This document shows, piece by piece, positions 1-9,397 of a stretch of 12,475 nucleotides of DNA. The stretch is taken from positions 1-12,475 of the forward strand of contig JAKEHX010000600.1 in NCBI GenBank assembly GCA_022614795.1, read 5' to 3'. This DNA is from Planctomycetaceae bacterium. GTDB taxonomy: Bacteria; Planctomycetota; Planctomycetia; Pirellulales; Pirellulaceae. The position numbers and the translations under genes were made by a program. The notes beneath the pieces are model-generated. The model did no database searches and was not told where the DNA came from. It saw only the letters and a program-made list of their open reading frames with translations. Position 1 is the first letter of the stretch. Every line of letters starts with the position of its first letter.

Positions 1-86
1 AGTGGTGGTGAGTAGTGAGTGAGTGAGTGGTGAGTGGTGGGGGAGTCGGTCGGTACTTGGTACTCAGTACTCGGTACTCAGTACTG
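1..86. repeat. Short tandem repeat tract upstream of the DUF1501 gene
   Basis: Two kinds of short repeat follow each other. Positions 1-39 are built of AGTGGTG/AGTAGTG/AGTG units. Positions 52-86 are five in-phase heptamers: GGTACTT, GGTACTC, AGTACTC, GGTACTC, AGTACTG. The reading frame of the next gene stays open through most of the tract, but the repeat is unlikely to be coding. The tract fills the 5' leader of the DUF1501 gene and may extend leftward beyond the window. Confidence 0.85.
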
Positions 87-100
87 CTAGGGATCGGAAA

Positions 101-1558
101 ATGCATAACGCTCCTTCGTTCGAGCACCCCCGCATCGCCCGCCGCACGATGCTCCAGGCCGGGTCAATCGGCCTGTTGGGCCTGGGGATGAACCATCTCG
201 CCGGGCTGCGTGAAGCGGCGGCTGCGGAGGGAAGCGCGCGCCCGGCGGGCAAGGCCATGGCTTGCATCTACATCTTCCTCTCCGGCGGACTGGCGCAGCA
301 CGACTCGTTCGACATGAAGCCCGACGCGCCCGACAACATCCGCGGCGAATTCAAGCCGATTGCGACGAAAACGCCCGGCATCCAGATCTGCGAGCACCTG
401 CCCATGCTCGCCCAGCAAAGCGACCGGTGGGCCCTCGTCCGCTCGCTGACGCATCCGTCGAACGAACATTCGCTCGGCCACCACATCATGCTCACGGGGC
501 GCACGCCCGCGCCGCCAGGCTTCACGCCCAACGCCCCGTCGCACTCCGACTGGCCGAGCATCGCTGCCATCGCCAATGCATCCACCACGAGCCGCAGCAA
601 CAACCTCCCGCCCGCCGTCGTCCTGCCTGAGCGGCTGGTGCACAATACGGGGCGCGTCATTCCGGGCCAGTTCGCCGGCCAGATGGGACGCCGCCGCGAG
701 CCGTGGTTCATCGAAGCCTCCCCCTTCCACAACACGTCGTACGGCGCGTTTCCTCAGTACCAGTTCGACCATCAGGAACGCGGCAAGCCCGACGAGCGAA
801 TCTTCCAGGCGCCGAGCCTCTCGCTGCCGCAGGGAATCGACCCGAAGCGCTTCACCAGCCGCACGAGCCTGCTGGCCGCGCTCCAACAGCAGCGGGCCGC
901 CCTCGATCGGGCCGCCAGCACTGGCACGTTCGACCGCCTCCGCGAGGGAGTCATTTCGCTCCTTACCGATGAGAAGGTCCGCTACGCCTTCGACGTGACC
1001 AACGCGGACGAGCGGGTCCAGGAGCGGTACGGCAAGAACAGCTTCGGCTGGTCGCTGCTCATGGCGCGGCGGCTCATCGAGGCCGGTGTGAACCTTGTGC
1101 AGGTGAACTTGGGGAACAACGAATCGTGGGACACGCACGGCGAGGCCTTTCCACACCTGAAGGACAAGCTCCTGCCGCCGACCGACCGTGCGGTCTCGGC
1201 CCTGCTCGCCGACCTGGCCGAGAGCGGACTCCTGGACAGCACGCTCATCGTCATGGCGGGCGAGTTCGGCCGCACGCCCAAAATCACGCACCTGCCGCAG
1301 CACTATAAGCTCCCCGGCCGTGACCACTGGGGGGCGGTGCAAACGGTGTTCTTCGCCGGCGGCGGCGTGCGCGGCGGCACGGTCGTCGGCTCGTCGGATC
1401 GGATGGGCGGCTATCCGGCCAGCGACCCGCAAACGCCCGAAAACATGGCCGCGACGATCTACCAGGCTCTGGGCATTCCCGCGACCGCCGTCTGGCACGA
1501 CCAGGCCGACCGCCCGCACCCCATCTACCACGGCGAGCCGATCAGCGGGCTGATGTGA
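101..1558 (+). CDS. DUF1501 domain protein, Tat-exported
   Basis: This 485-residue protein belongs to the DUF1501 family (PF07394), which is greatly expanded in planctomycetes, has an alkaline-phosphatase/sulfatase-like fold and is of unknown substrate. The N-terminus carries a twin-arginine signal: R14-R15 followed by TMLQAGSIGLLGLG, so export by the Tat system is expected. Family landmarks are SGGLAQHDSFDMKPDAP (61-77), ESWDTH (341-346), MAGEFGRTPK (385-394), GRDHW (406-410) and the C-terminal GIP...RPHPIYHGEPI block. The length is normal for the family and the gene looks intact. The start at 101 is preferred over an in-frame ATG at 23 because the extra 26 residues are translated repeat and would bury the Tat signal. 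No strong Shine-Dalgarno sequence is visible (GGATCGG lies close upstream). Such genes often follow a DUF1549/DUF1553 cytochrome-type gene, which would lie outside the window. It converges with the SUKH-like gene. Confidence 0.93.
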   Translation: MHNAPSFEHPRIARRTMLQAGSIGLLGLGMNHLAGLREAAAAEGSARPAGKAMACIYIFLSGGLAQHDSFDMKPDAPDNIRGEFKPIATKTPGIQICEHLPMLAQQSDRWALVRSLTHPSNEHSLGHHIMLTGRTPAPPGFTPNAPSHSDWPSIAAIANASTTSRSNNLPPAVVLPERLVHNTGRVIPGQFAGQMGRRREPWFIEASPFHNTSYGAFPQYQFDHQERGKPDERIFQAPSLSLPQGIDPKRFTSRTSLLAALQQQRAALDRAASTGTFDRLREGVISLLTDEKVRYAFDVTNADERVQERYGKNSFGWSLLMARRLIEAGVNLVQVNLGNNESWDTHGEAFPHLKDKLLPPTDRAVSALLADLAESGLLDSTLIVMAGEFGRTPKITHLPQHYKLPGRDHWGAVQTVFFAGGGVRGGTVVGSSDRMGGYPASDPQTPENMAATIYQALGIPATAVWHDQADRPHPIYHGEPISGLM

Positions 1559-1595
1559 TTCCCGCGCGGCGGAGAGCGTGACACGGCGGCGACCT

Positions 1596-2336
1596 TCAGC
1601 TTGAATCGCTCGTAGCATTGACCCATCCGTCGGGCCACTCGTCCGACGATGCTTCCCAGAGGACCTCTGCGCCCAGGAGCGATTGGAACCGCCGGAAGGC
1701 CTCGTCGGTCCGCGTCACCAGCCAGAACCATAGATCGTTCGCTTCACCGTGAACTTCCAGCACGAGGTCTGCCGTGCCATAAAACCTGGTCGGCCAGAGG
1801 GGCCAGTGCCAGTCGGCCAGGCCCAGCCGCGGATAGTTACTGGTGACGACCGGCAAAGCCGCCTCGCTGGCCGGACCATTCGCCCAGCGGCGGTTGCCAT
1901 CCGACCATTTGATCGACGATGCCAGCCACGTCACCGCGAACTCGCTCGTCGTCGTATTCTCCAGCACCCACTGCCCGTTTGCGGCTTCGTCGAGATAAAC
2001 GGGCGGATCGTCGAGTGACAAGTCTTCGCGCCGCACGCCCCAGAAAGCGCACGCCTGGTTTTCCACGCCGATGATGAAATAGTCCTTGTCCTTCTTGTAG
2101 AAATGGCTGCAAAACAGCGAGTCTTGACGGCACCAGACTCCCGGCTGGCGGCGGACGAACGCGTACCACTCGTGCAGCGCGGCGCACGAAGTGTCCGGCG
2201 GCGCTGGCGGAGAAGTGCCCGATGGAATTGCCTGCCCGGCGCCGACGGGATACCACTGCGCAATCACTTCCTCGATGAGCCGCCAGCGTCTGTCGCGCGT
2301 GGGCGGGACTACCAGGAAGGGTGAAGGCGAGTCCAT
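1596..2336 (-). CDS. SUKH (Smi1/Knr4)-like protein
   Basis: This 246-residue protein has no signal peptide or membrane segment and is probably cytoplasmic. Its middle carries the pattern I associate with the SUKH/Smi1-Knr4 superfamily: YFIIGVENQACAFWGV (86-101), then DDPPVY (109-114) and a SEF...WLAS helix (131-140). Bacterial SUKH proteins are mostly immunity proteins against polymorphic toxins, but stand-alone and structural members exist. The C-terminal half (165-230), rich in Trp (ADWHWPLW, DLWFWL), I cannot assign. The ATG start lies 23 bp after the DUF58 stop codon, so the gene is probably co-transcribed as the last gene of the MoxR operon. No toxin gene is visible beside it. The family call rests on motif recognition only; a lineage-specific protein with a coincidental ENQ/DPPVY match remains possible. 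Confidence 0.6.
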   Translation of the reverse strand: MDSPSPFLVVPPTRDRRWRLIEEVIAQWYPVGAGQAIPSGTSPPAPPDTSCAALHEWYAFVRRQPGVWCRQDSLFCSHFYKKDKDYFIIGVENQACAFWGVRREDLSLDDPPVYLDEAANGQWVLENTTTSEFAVTWLASSIKWSDGNRRWANGPASEAALPVVTSNYPRLGLADWHWPLWPTRFYGTADLVLEVHGEANDLWFWLVTRTDEAFRRFQSLLGAEVLWEASSDEWPDGWVNATSDSS

Positions 2337-2359
2337 TGGTCACATGAGCGCGCAAAGAT

Positions 2360-3780
2360 CTACAGCAAATGCCTCGCTTTGATCTCCAAGTAGCTGTTCA
2401 CCAGCGGCGCGGTCATGTCCTCGGGGAAGACGTCGAGGGCCAGCACGCCGTGATGCTCGAGGTCCCGCAGTACCTGGTGACGCCAGGTGAGGATCTCCGC
2501 GGCGGCGGCGGCACGGTACAGCTCCGTGTCACTGCGCGGCTCATGGTCGGCGACGTCGAACAGGTGATGGTCGCGGAGCAATACGCCCAGCGGCAAATGC
2601 CGGCCGACGAGCGTCCCCAGGTAGCTTTCGATCTGGTGGGCGTTCACCTCGTCGATCACGTTGCTGATCAGCACCACCAGCGACCGCTTTTTCAGGTACG
2701 TCCCCAGATAGAGGAACGCTTCGTCGTACCGCGACTCGACCAGCTCGGGGAAACGGTCGAACGAGCGGTGCAGGAGCTGATTCATCTGGTTCATGCCGCC
2801 CCGCGGCGGCACGTACGACAGCACCCGGTCGGCGAACGCGATCATGCCGACCGAATCGCCCTGCCGCAGGGCGACATAACTGAGCATCAGGGCCGCGTTG
2901 AGCGACTGGTCCAAGAGGCTCAGCCCCCTGGATTCGTTCGTCATCAGCCGGCCGCAATCGAGAAGGAACACGATCCGCTGGCTCTGGCTGGTCTGGAAAT
3001 CCTTGACGGTCAGCTTGTTGCGGCGGGCGCTGGCCCGCCAATCGATGTATTTGTAGTTGTCGTCGAGCGTATAGTCGCGGAGCCGCTCGAAATCGTTCTC
3101 CAGGCCCACCTTCCGCGTCCGCCGCACGCCCATCAAGCTCAGGCGGTTGGTGCGGGCGAGAATTGCGTATTCCGCCAGCTGCTTCATGTCGGGATAGACG
3201 TGAATCGCCGAAACCTGCGGATACTCCAGGAACCGCTGCCACAGGCCGAGCAGGCTCCGCACCCGCAGGTTGATCTGGCGGAGCGGGAACGCGCCGCGGC
3301 GGCTGGCCCGCAATTCGTAGTGCACCGTCGTGCGGCTGCGAGAGCCCAGCCGCATGACAAATTCCTTGGGCGTCGGCTCAAACTCCTGCGGGATGTCGTC
3401 CCGAATCCAGGCCGTGCGCGACCGCCAGCTGAGGTTGGTGATGTGCAGCGTCACGCGGTGGTTTTTCTGGATCGAAGCGACGCGGGTCGTTTCCCGCTCG
3501 ACCTGAAACGCCTTTTTCCCCGGCAGTGTGAACAGATCCGCCAGCGACACGACCAGCACGGCCACGTCGATGATCAGCACGGCGACCAAGAGCCTCGGCT
3601 CGATAAGCAGGGCGATCGTCAACAGGCACGGCACGGCCAATGCGACCAAAAGCGGCGTGTGCGGATAGATTTTCTTCCAGGACGCCAGTGCCACCAGCGG
3701 CGCAATGAGCACGACGACCAAGAGCCCCGCCAGGCGGGCCAGCGTCGGCCCCCACTCGGTCAAGAGTTGGTCGAGCTGGT

Positions 3781-3784
<4 letters not shown>
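2360..3784 (-). CDS. DUF58 family protein, membrane-anchored partner of MoxR
   Basis: This 474-residue protein has two hydrophobic N-terminal segments (about 13-35 and 43-83), then a beta-rich region (95-200), the DUF58 signature (FERLRDY...YIDWRASAR, 232-254) and a von Willebrand A-like domain starting at IVFLLDCGRLM (271-281). DUF58 proteins are regular partners of MoxR AAA+ ATPases and are thought to act as adaptors or substrate recruiters at the membrane; the biochemical role here is unknown. I chose the GTG at 3784 because it overlaps the MoxR stop by 4 bp (GTGA), a classic coupled arrangement, and the protein then begins MNQLDQLLTE just before the first membrane segment. The same frame stays open far upstream across the MoxR gene, but that part reads as Pro/Arg-rich out-of-frame sequence. 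The vWA metal site looks degenerate: DCGRLM rather than DxSxS. Confidence 0.93.
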
Positions 3785-5166
<1,382 letters not shown>

Positions 5167-5282
5167 GATTGATCGATGGAAAAGCGGCGACGGCCGATCC
5201 CCCTCCGGGAACATCCGGCTAGAGCCGCAAACGGATCAGTGTAACCCAAGGGCCGACCCTCCGCATGGACCTTGCCCAGCTG

Positions 5283-5331
5283 GAATGTCGAATGTCGAAA
5301 GTCAAATGACGAATCAATGTTGAATGCCGAA
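5283..5331. repeat. Degenerate heptamer tract (consensus GAATGTC)
   Basis: Successive 7-base units are GAATGTC, GAATGTC, GAAAGTC, AAATGAC and GAATCAA (5283-5317). After a phase shift, further GAATG-type units follow. The tract lies about 117 bases upstream of the MoxR start, in its presumed leader, and just outside the RAYT-associated repeats. Confidence 0.75.
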
Positions 5332-5356
5332 GGTCAGGCGATAATGCACTCCTGGT

Positions 5357-5430
<74 letters not shown>

Positions 5431-5503
5431 GGGTGCCACTGCTGGCTAGCCCAGCAGTGCTTGGGCAAGTGGACGTCGAGCCGGGAATTGGTTGCTGGCG
5501 GCC
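5431..5503 (+). repeat. 73-bp REP-containing repeat, unit 2
   Basis: This unit joins unit 1 head to tail and matches it at 71 of 73 positions. It differs at 5448 (A for T) and 5488 (T for A). The first change leaves the main 9-bp hairpin intact but weakens the alternative CTTGCCCA/TGGGCAAG stem. The unit ends 24 bases before the RAYT start codon. Confidence 0.9.
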
Positions 5504-5527
5504 AATTCACTCCCTACGATTTGCGTC

Positions 5528-6109
5528 ATGCAACTCAGTCCAGGCCACCGAAAGCTCGTCAAGCATTACGACGACCTGCGGCATGTCCGCGAATTGACCT
5601 TCTCTTGCTTTCAGCGAAGGCCCCTGCTCACGAACGACACTTGGCGGGAAATGCTCAGTCGGGCAATCGACTCGGCTGGCCAGCGCCACAACTGGCGGCT
5701 CACGGCGTTTGTATACATGCCCGAGCATGTCCACTTGCTCTGGTTTCCGCTTCCGAATGCCTCGAAGATTGAAGAGCTTCTCAAAGCGATCAAACGGCCC
5801 TTTTCGTACCGAATCAAGCAACTGCTCATTCAGCACAGGAGCCCTCTGCTTGAGCAACTCACGATTCGTCAGCGACCGGGCGTCGAGACATTCCGGTACT
5901 GGCAGGAGGGACCTGGGTATGACCGCAATCTGGACAATCAGGAATCCGTGATCGCAGCCATCAACTACATCCATGAGAACCCCATCCGCCGCAAGCTGTG
6001 CCGCAACATCCTCGACTGGAAATGGTCGAGTGCCCGGTGGTACGCCGACCTCACGGTTGATCCCGACCTGCCAAAGCTGACTTCGTTGCCGCCGCACTTC
6101 TTCATCTAA
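5528..6109 (+). CDS. REP-associated tyrosine transposase (RAYT)
   Basis: This 193-residue protein belongs to the Y1/HUH single-strand DNA transposase family (IS200/IS605-like, RAYT branch), which is linked to the spread of REP palindromes. The HUH metal-binding motif is in MPEHVHLLW (H67-V68-H69). The likely nucleophile is Y147 in NYIHENP (146-152), followed by the family's WKWSSARWY (164-172). The length is usual for the family and the frame is intact, so it may be active. The ATG at 5528 gives MQLSPGHRKL; an in-frame TTG at 5492 would start inside the repeat and is less likely. Base composition appears less GC-rich than its neighbours, and it is the only plus-strand gene among nine minus-strand ones, which supports acquisition by transfer. 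Its transcript runs toward and could interfere with the DUF4350 end of the operon. Confidence 0.93.
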   Translation: MQLSPGHRKLVKHYDDLRHVRELTFSCFQRRPLLTNDTWREMLSRAIDSAGQRHNWRLTAFVYMPEHVHLLWFPLPNASKIEELLKAIKRPFSYRIKQLLIQHRSPLLEQLTIRQRPGVETFRYWQEGPGYDRNLDNQESVIAAINYIHENPIRRKLCRNILDWKWSSARWYADLTVDPDLPKLTSLPPHFFI

Positions 6110-6129
6110 CGCCGCGTCAGGTTGCCGCC

Positions 6130-6161
<32 letters not shown>

Positions 6162-6164
6162 CTA

Positions 6165-7421
6165 TCATTTTCGCTTCAGATGCGACTTCCCCGAATCCCG
6201 CTTGGCCAGCTCGCGGTACTGATGCAGGCGGCCCTGCGCATAGGCTCGGTCCTTCGTGCGGGCTAATAGCTCGCCCAGGGCCGTGACGTGTTTGCCGAAA
6301 TCGGCTGCCGTCTCCGTGGGCAGCTCGCGCGGGCGGCCGAAAATGGGGGACCGGGCCAGGCAGAAGACGATGCCCAGAATCGTCAGGTGAATGACGATCG
6401 CGTTCAGCGGCCAGACGTCCATCAAGGCCAGTGTCGCGCTATTGCCGGCCGGCTCTTTGTCGCTCACCGGCGGCCCCTCGGGAAAACTCTCCAAAAACGC
6501 GACGTTCCCCGGCAAGCCACACTCGTTGACCAGCCGGGCGGCCAGCTTGCGGTGCTCGTGGTTGACGAGCGGATAGTTGAGCAGCCACGAGCCGTTGGCC
6601 ACGACGATGACTTGCCCGCCATTCCAGGCATCGCCATTTTCCACGCGAAAGGCGAGCGTGTCGCCTTCCGACACGAGCAAGGGCTCGAATTTCTCCGGCA
6701 AATCAGGATCGCCCGCCCCCTTGTCGGCCTGGGCCGGCACATCGAGCCGGCCGGCCAGCACGATCTCGCACTTTTTCGCATCGATCCCATCGGCCCAGGG
6801 GCCCTGGAGCGAGCGGATGTCGCGGCGCTTGGCGTCGCGCTTGGCCGTGAACCAGCGGGCATATTTCTTGGCCGGCATCTTGGCCCGCGCGGCGGCGAAG
6901 TCGGCTTTGGCCCGGGCGAGGCGCCGCCGGATTTCGCCGGCGTCATGCTCGGGGGAATTGGGCTGGACCTTCGCCCAATAGGCCGACGCGGCGTCGTAGT
7001 CGCGGCCGATATACACAATCACGCGGCCGTCCCCCTCGTACAGCCAGTTTTCCAGGAACTCGCGCTGCTGGCTGCCTGGCGGCTCGAAGTCGTCCGGGGC
7101 CCAGACGATGACGTCGGTTTCGTTGAGCTTGGGAGTGAGGCGCGTGAACGTCGTCACGCGATGGCCGGCGGCCTTGAACATCTCGCCCAGGACCACCGTC
7201 CCGGAAGCGCTGTTGGCGAAATCACGCCCGCGGCGGCGGCCGTAACTCGACGGCAGCGACTCGTTCGACCGGGTCGCAGTCAGGGCATAACCGGCCAGCA
7301 GCACCAGGAGGGCCACGCCGATGCCGAAGGCCGGCCACAGCCAGGGGGGAGGGGGAGCGCCGGGGCGGCGCGTGCCCGACGGACTGGCGGCTGGCTGACT
7401 GCTGCGGGCTGCGGTGCTCAT
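6165..7421 (-). CDS. DUF4350 membrane protein
   Basis: This 418-residue protein has a short Pro-rich cytoplasmic N-terminus, one transmembrane segment (about 28-49), a large domain (about 55-330), a second membrane segment (about 337-356) and a charged C-terminal tail. The large domain starts with LPSSYGRRRGRDFANSASG (56-74), and VIVWAPDD (104-111) and RVIVYIGRD (133-141) look like strands of the DUF4350 fold. A Lys/Arg/Ala-rich helical stretch lies at 160-202. With both ends inside, the domain would face the periplasm. DUF4350 proteins are frequent neighbours of MoxR and DUF58 but have no established activity. The ATG overlaps the DUF4129 stop by 4 bp (ATGA). The gene stops just before the inverted REP element, where the operon is interrupted. 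Confidence 0.85.
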   Translation of the reverse strand: MSTAARSSQPAASPSGTRRPGAPPPPWLWPAFGIGVALLVLLAGYALTATRSNESLPSSYGRRRGRDFANSASGTVVLGEMFKAAGHRVTTFTRLTPKLNETDVIVWAPDDFEPPGSQQREFLENWLYEGDGRVIVYIGRDYDAASAYWAKVQPNSPEHDAGEIRRRLARAKADFAAARAKMPAKKYARWFTAKRDAKRRDIRSLQGPWADGIDAKKCEIVLAGRLDVPAQADKGAGDPDLPEKFEPLLVSEGDTLAFRVENGDAWNGGQVIVVANGSWLLNYPLVNHEHRKLAARLVNECGLPGNVAFLESFPEGPPVSDKEPAGNSATLALMDVWPLNAIVIHLTILGIVFCLARSPIFGRPRELPTETAADFGKHVTALGELLARTKDRAYAQGRLHQYRELAKRDSGKSHLKRK

Positions 7422-8350
7422 GCGGCGGCACGCTCCTGGCGTTCAAGTTCGGCGTGAAACTCACCCAGCCGCCGCCAGCACTCCTCGAACCGCTCGCGGG
7501 TCAGCTCGTGGTGGCCGAAGAAAACGTCTTCAAAGGCGACCATCGTCCGCTCGAGGGTTTCGCGCAGGCGCGGCCGCGAGCGGGTTTCGCGCAGGTACTG
7601 GCGGTTGGTCTTCCCCTTGGCCAGGCGGATGACGTGGTGCCGGTCGAGCTGCACGAGGAGATGGCTATAAAGGTAGATGACCGCTTCGGAGAAGTTGCCC
7701 GCCTCGTACAGCCGCTGGGCCTCGGCCAGGAAGTCGCCGGTGGGCTTGCGGAGCTGGAAGGGGAGGGCCTCGACGCGATCGACGTCGCGCGAGCGCGAGG
7801 TTTCGACGACCTTCGAGACCACCGTTTCGGTTGTTTCGTTCTTCAGAAACGCCTTGGCGATGAGCCAGGCCAAGAGGCCGATCGAGATCACCAGGGCGGT
7901 CAGTCCGACGACCTCCAGCAGGGTGCCAAACCAGGTGCTGGTCGCGCGCGGCGGCTTGGGGGTGGGGGCCTTGGGCTTTTTGCCGGCCCACCTTGTGTTC
8001 CGATTGGCCAGCTCGTCATCGGCTGGCGAAACAACGTTGAGCTGGCGGACGTCGTCGCTGGCGCGATCGTAGAAGGGAAAGCGAGCGCGTCCGCCGAGGG
8101 TGTTTTTGGCGGACTCGGTGGCCTGCTGGTCGGTGAGTTCGGCCAAAGCGCGGGATGGGATCAATGCGCACGCGCCTATGAGCATTGCCCCGAGGACGAT
8201 CGCGCTTCGGCGGAGATTGCAAATTGCAAATCGAGATCTGCCAATTTGCAATTTGCAATGTTCAATGATCAATTTGCAATCGTTCACGGCCTCAACCTCC
8301 AACGCGACCTCTGACCTCCGACCTCCGACCTCGGCTCGGCAGTCCGCCAT
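7418..8350 (-). CDS. DUF4129 domain protein, start uncertain
   Basis: From the ATG at 8185 the protein is 255 residues: the end of a signal-like segment (LIGACALIPSRALA), a linker with a Pro/Lys-rich patch (69-80), a transmembrane helix (about 87-112) and a C-terminal DUF4129 domain (about 155-240: EAQRLYEAGNFSEAVIYLY, then TNRQYLRE and the final FEECWRRL). DUF4129 domains are typical partners in MoxR operons. The start is unclear. The ATG at 8185 leaves the signal segment without its positive charges, whereas two Arg codons just upstream (RRSAIVLGAMLIG) would complete it. Upstream in-frame candidates are TTG 8251, GTG 8287 and ATG 8350, but all lie in intergenic-type repeats. I give the outer ATG as boundary; everything beyond about 8212 is probably repeat-derived. 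The stop overlaps DUF4350. Confidence 0.82.
   Translation of the reverse strand: MADCRAEVGGRRSEVALEVEAVNDCKLIIEHCKLQIGRSRFAICNLRRSAIVLGAMLIGACALIPSRALAELTDQQATESAKNTLGGRARFPFYDRASDDVRQLNVVSPADDELANRNTRWAGKKPKAPTPKPPRATSTWFGTLLEVVGLTALVISIGLLAWLIAKAFLKNETTETVVSKVVETSRSRDVDRVEALPFQLRKPTGDFLAEAQRLYEAGNFSEAVIYLYSHLLVQLDRHHVIRLAKGKTNRQYLRETRSRPRLRETLERTMVAFEDVFFGHHELTRERFEECWRRLGEFHAELERQERAAA
8216..8278. repeat. Heptamer tract with long perfect inverted repeat
   Basis: Nine 7-base units run strictly in phase: ATTGCAA, ATTGCAA, two divergent ones, ATTTGCA, ATTTGCA, ATGTTCA, ATGATCA, ATTTGCA. Within them, 8216-8231 and 8244-8259 form perfect 16-bp inverted arms with a 12-base spacer. The AT-rich tract contrasts with its GC-rich surroundings. 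It occupies the 5' end or leader of the DUF4129 gene, 31 bases upstream of the ATG at 8185. Confidence 0.85.
8306..8333. repeat. Heptamer repeat (GACCTCC)
   Basis: Four adjoining 7-base units are GACCTCT, GACCTCC, GACCTCC and GACCTCG. The tract belongs to the same spacer as the ATTTGCA heptamers but has an unrelated sequence. Confidence 0.8.
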
Positions 8351-8352
8351 AG

Positions 8353-8374
8353 GCGGATCGCCCTCCCGATCCGC
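8353..8374. repeat. Hairpin GCGGATC / GATCCGC
   Basis: Seven-base perfect arms (8353-8359 and 8368-8374) enclose an 8-base loop. It lies in the spacer between the polytopic membrane protein and DUF4129, beside a second hairpin. No T-run follows, so it is not a typical intrinsic terminator. Confidence 0.6.
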
Positions 8375-8387
8375 AACTCCCGCCCCC

Positions 8388-8409
8388 GGAACGCCACAGA
8401 GGGCGTTCC
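8388..8409. repeat. Hairpin GGAACGCC / GGCGTTCC
   Basis: Perfect 8-base arms (8388-8395 and 8402-8409) enclose a 6-base loop. On the coding strand it begins 11 bases after the stop codon of the membrane protein gene. It resembles a REP-like palindrome and could stabilise the upstream mRNA or attenuate transcription. No T-tract supports termination. Confidence 0.65.
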
Positions 8410-8420
8410 CTACAGCGGTC

Positions 8421-9383
8421 CTACCCCACCTTCGCTGCCATCCGCAAGGCCTCGGCCCGCATCAACAGCTCGACCTCCCATCCTTCGTGCCGGATGCGTA
8501 GATCCAAGTAGCTGAGAAACCGCACGATCGAGAACCAGGCGGCGACGAGCCACAGGCAAAACGGATACATGATCTGGATGTGAAACCAGCTCAGCTCGAA
8601 ACTGAAAAGCTGGCCGCCGGACATATCGACCGAAATCGGCCACTCGCTGACGAGGATGCCGATCAGGAGCGTGACCGTTGCCAGAGCCAGGGCGATGAGA
8701 AACAGTCCCACTCCCGCCGAAAGGAGCCAGCGGACGAACAAATCGGCCGAACTGGGGCCGTGCAGGTGCGTGCTGCGGCGATGAATCGTGATCTGGTGCG
8801 GATTGCGCGAGAACAGCGGGTTGCGTTCGAGCAGCACGATCTCGTTGATGTATGGACGGAACGCCCGCATCGCGGTCGACCAGCAGGCGATCAGCGGGAC
8901 CACGAGCCACTCGACAAAGCCGTTGGGCTCGGCCGAACGATCGAGCAGCAGATAGAGGAGCCACGTGGGGAGGATGCCGCGCAACAGGAGCTGGCAGAGA
9001 ATCAGGTTCAGGCCCGTCCGCGGGTCGTCGGGCCGCTCCTTGCGAATGCGAAACACGTCTTTGACGACTTGCCAGAAAGTCTTTTTTTCGAGGAAGACCG
9101 CGGGGCCGAGGTAGGCGACGACAAAGACCGAGGCCAGCGGCGCCTTGATGAACACCAGGAGCGTCATGTTCCACAGGAACCGCGCGCCGGGGAAATCGCT
9201 GTCGTAATCGACGGTGGCCATCCAGCCGACGAGGTAGTAGTTGATGGCGGCCAGCGGGATGATGGCCAGGAGCGAACAAAGGAGCCACGGCCCGCCGAAC
9301 TCGCGCGTGACGTGCAGCGCCAGATCGAACACCTCGGGCAAGGTGCGTTCGCGGACGGCGATGCGGGTGTTGTCGAGCTGCAT
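8421..9383 (-). CDS. Uncharacterised polytopic membrane protein of the MoxR operon
   Basis: This 320-residue protein has about six hydrophobic segments: roughly 33-53, 68-95, 124-147, 157-170, 218-246 and 266-290. The C-terminus carries SYLDLRIRHEGWEVEL (291-306). A Y-x-D-L-R-x-R-x-E-G motif at this place occurs in polytopic membrane proteins linked to DUF4129/DUF4350/MoxR clusters, including, as I recall, the one beside actinobacterial moxR2; the assignment is tentative. I do not recognise an enzymatic motif. It probably serves as a membrane component of the same system. The ATG at 9383 (MQLDNTRIAV) is chosen over one at 9419 because the extra 12 residues are translated heptamer repeat. The spacer from SpoIIM (123 bases) is largely filled by repeats; the spacer to DUF4129 holds two hairpins and more repeats. 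Confidence 0.8.
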   Translation of the reverse strand: MQLDNTRIAVRERTLPEVFDLALHVTREFGGPWLLCSLLAIIPLAAINYYLVGWMATVDYDSDFPGARFLWNMTLLVFIKAPLASVFVVAYLGPAVFLEKKTFWQVVKDVFRIRKERPDDPRTGLNLILCQLLLRGILPTWLLYLLLDRSAEPNGFVEWLVVPLIACWSTAMRAFRPYINEIVLLERNPLFSRNPHQITIHRRSTHLHGPSSADLFVRWLLSAGVGLFLIALALATVTLLIGILVSEWPISVDMSGGQLFSFELSWFHIQIMYPFCLWLVAAWFSIVRFLSYLDLRIRHEGWEVELLMRAEALRMAAKVG

Positions 9384-9397
9384 GGCGGGCGGTTTAT

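Noticed and set aside
1559..1595. Bidirectional terminator between the convergent DUF1501 and SUKH-like genes
   Set aside because: The 37-base gap has no clear stem with a T-run on either strand.
164..1618. Long minus-strand frame opposite the DUF1501 gene
   Set aside because: The translation is rich in Arg, Val and Gly with no family motif, while the plus strand carries all DUF1501 landmarks. It is a high-GC shadow frame.
5225..5250. Possible minus-strand sigma-70 promoter for MoxR (TACACT as -10)
   Set aside because: The hexamer 17 bases upstream does not resemble TTGACA and no extended -10 is present, so the match is no better than chance.
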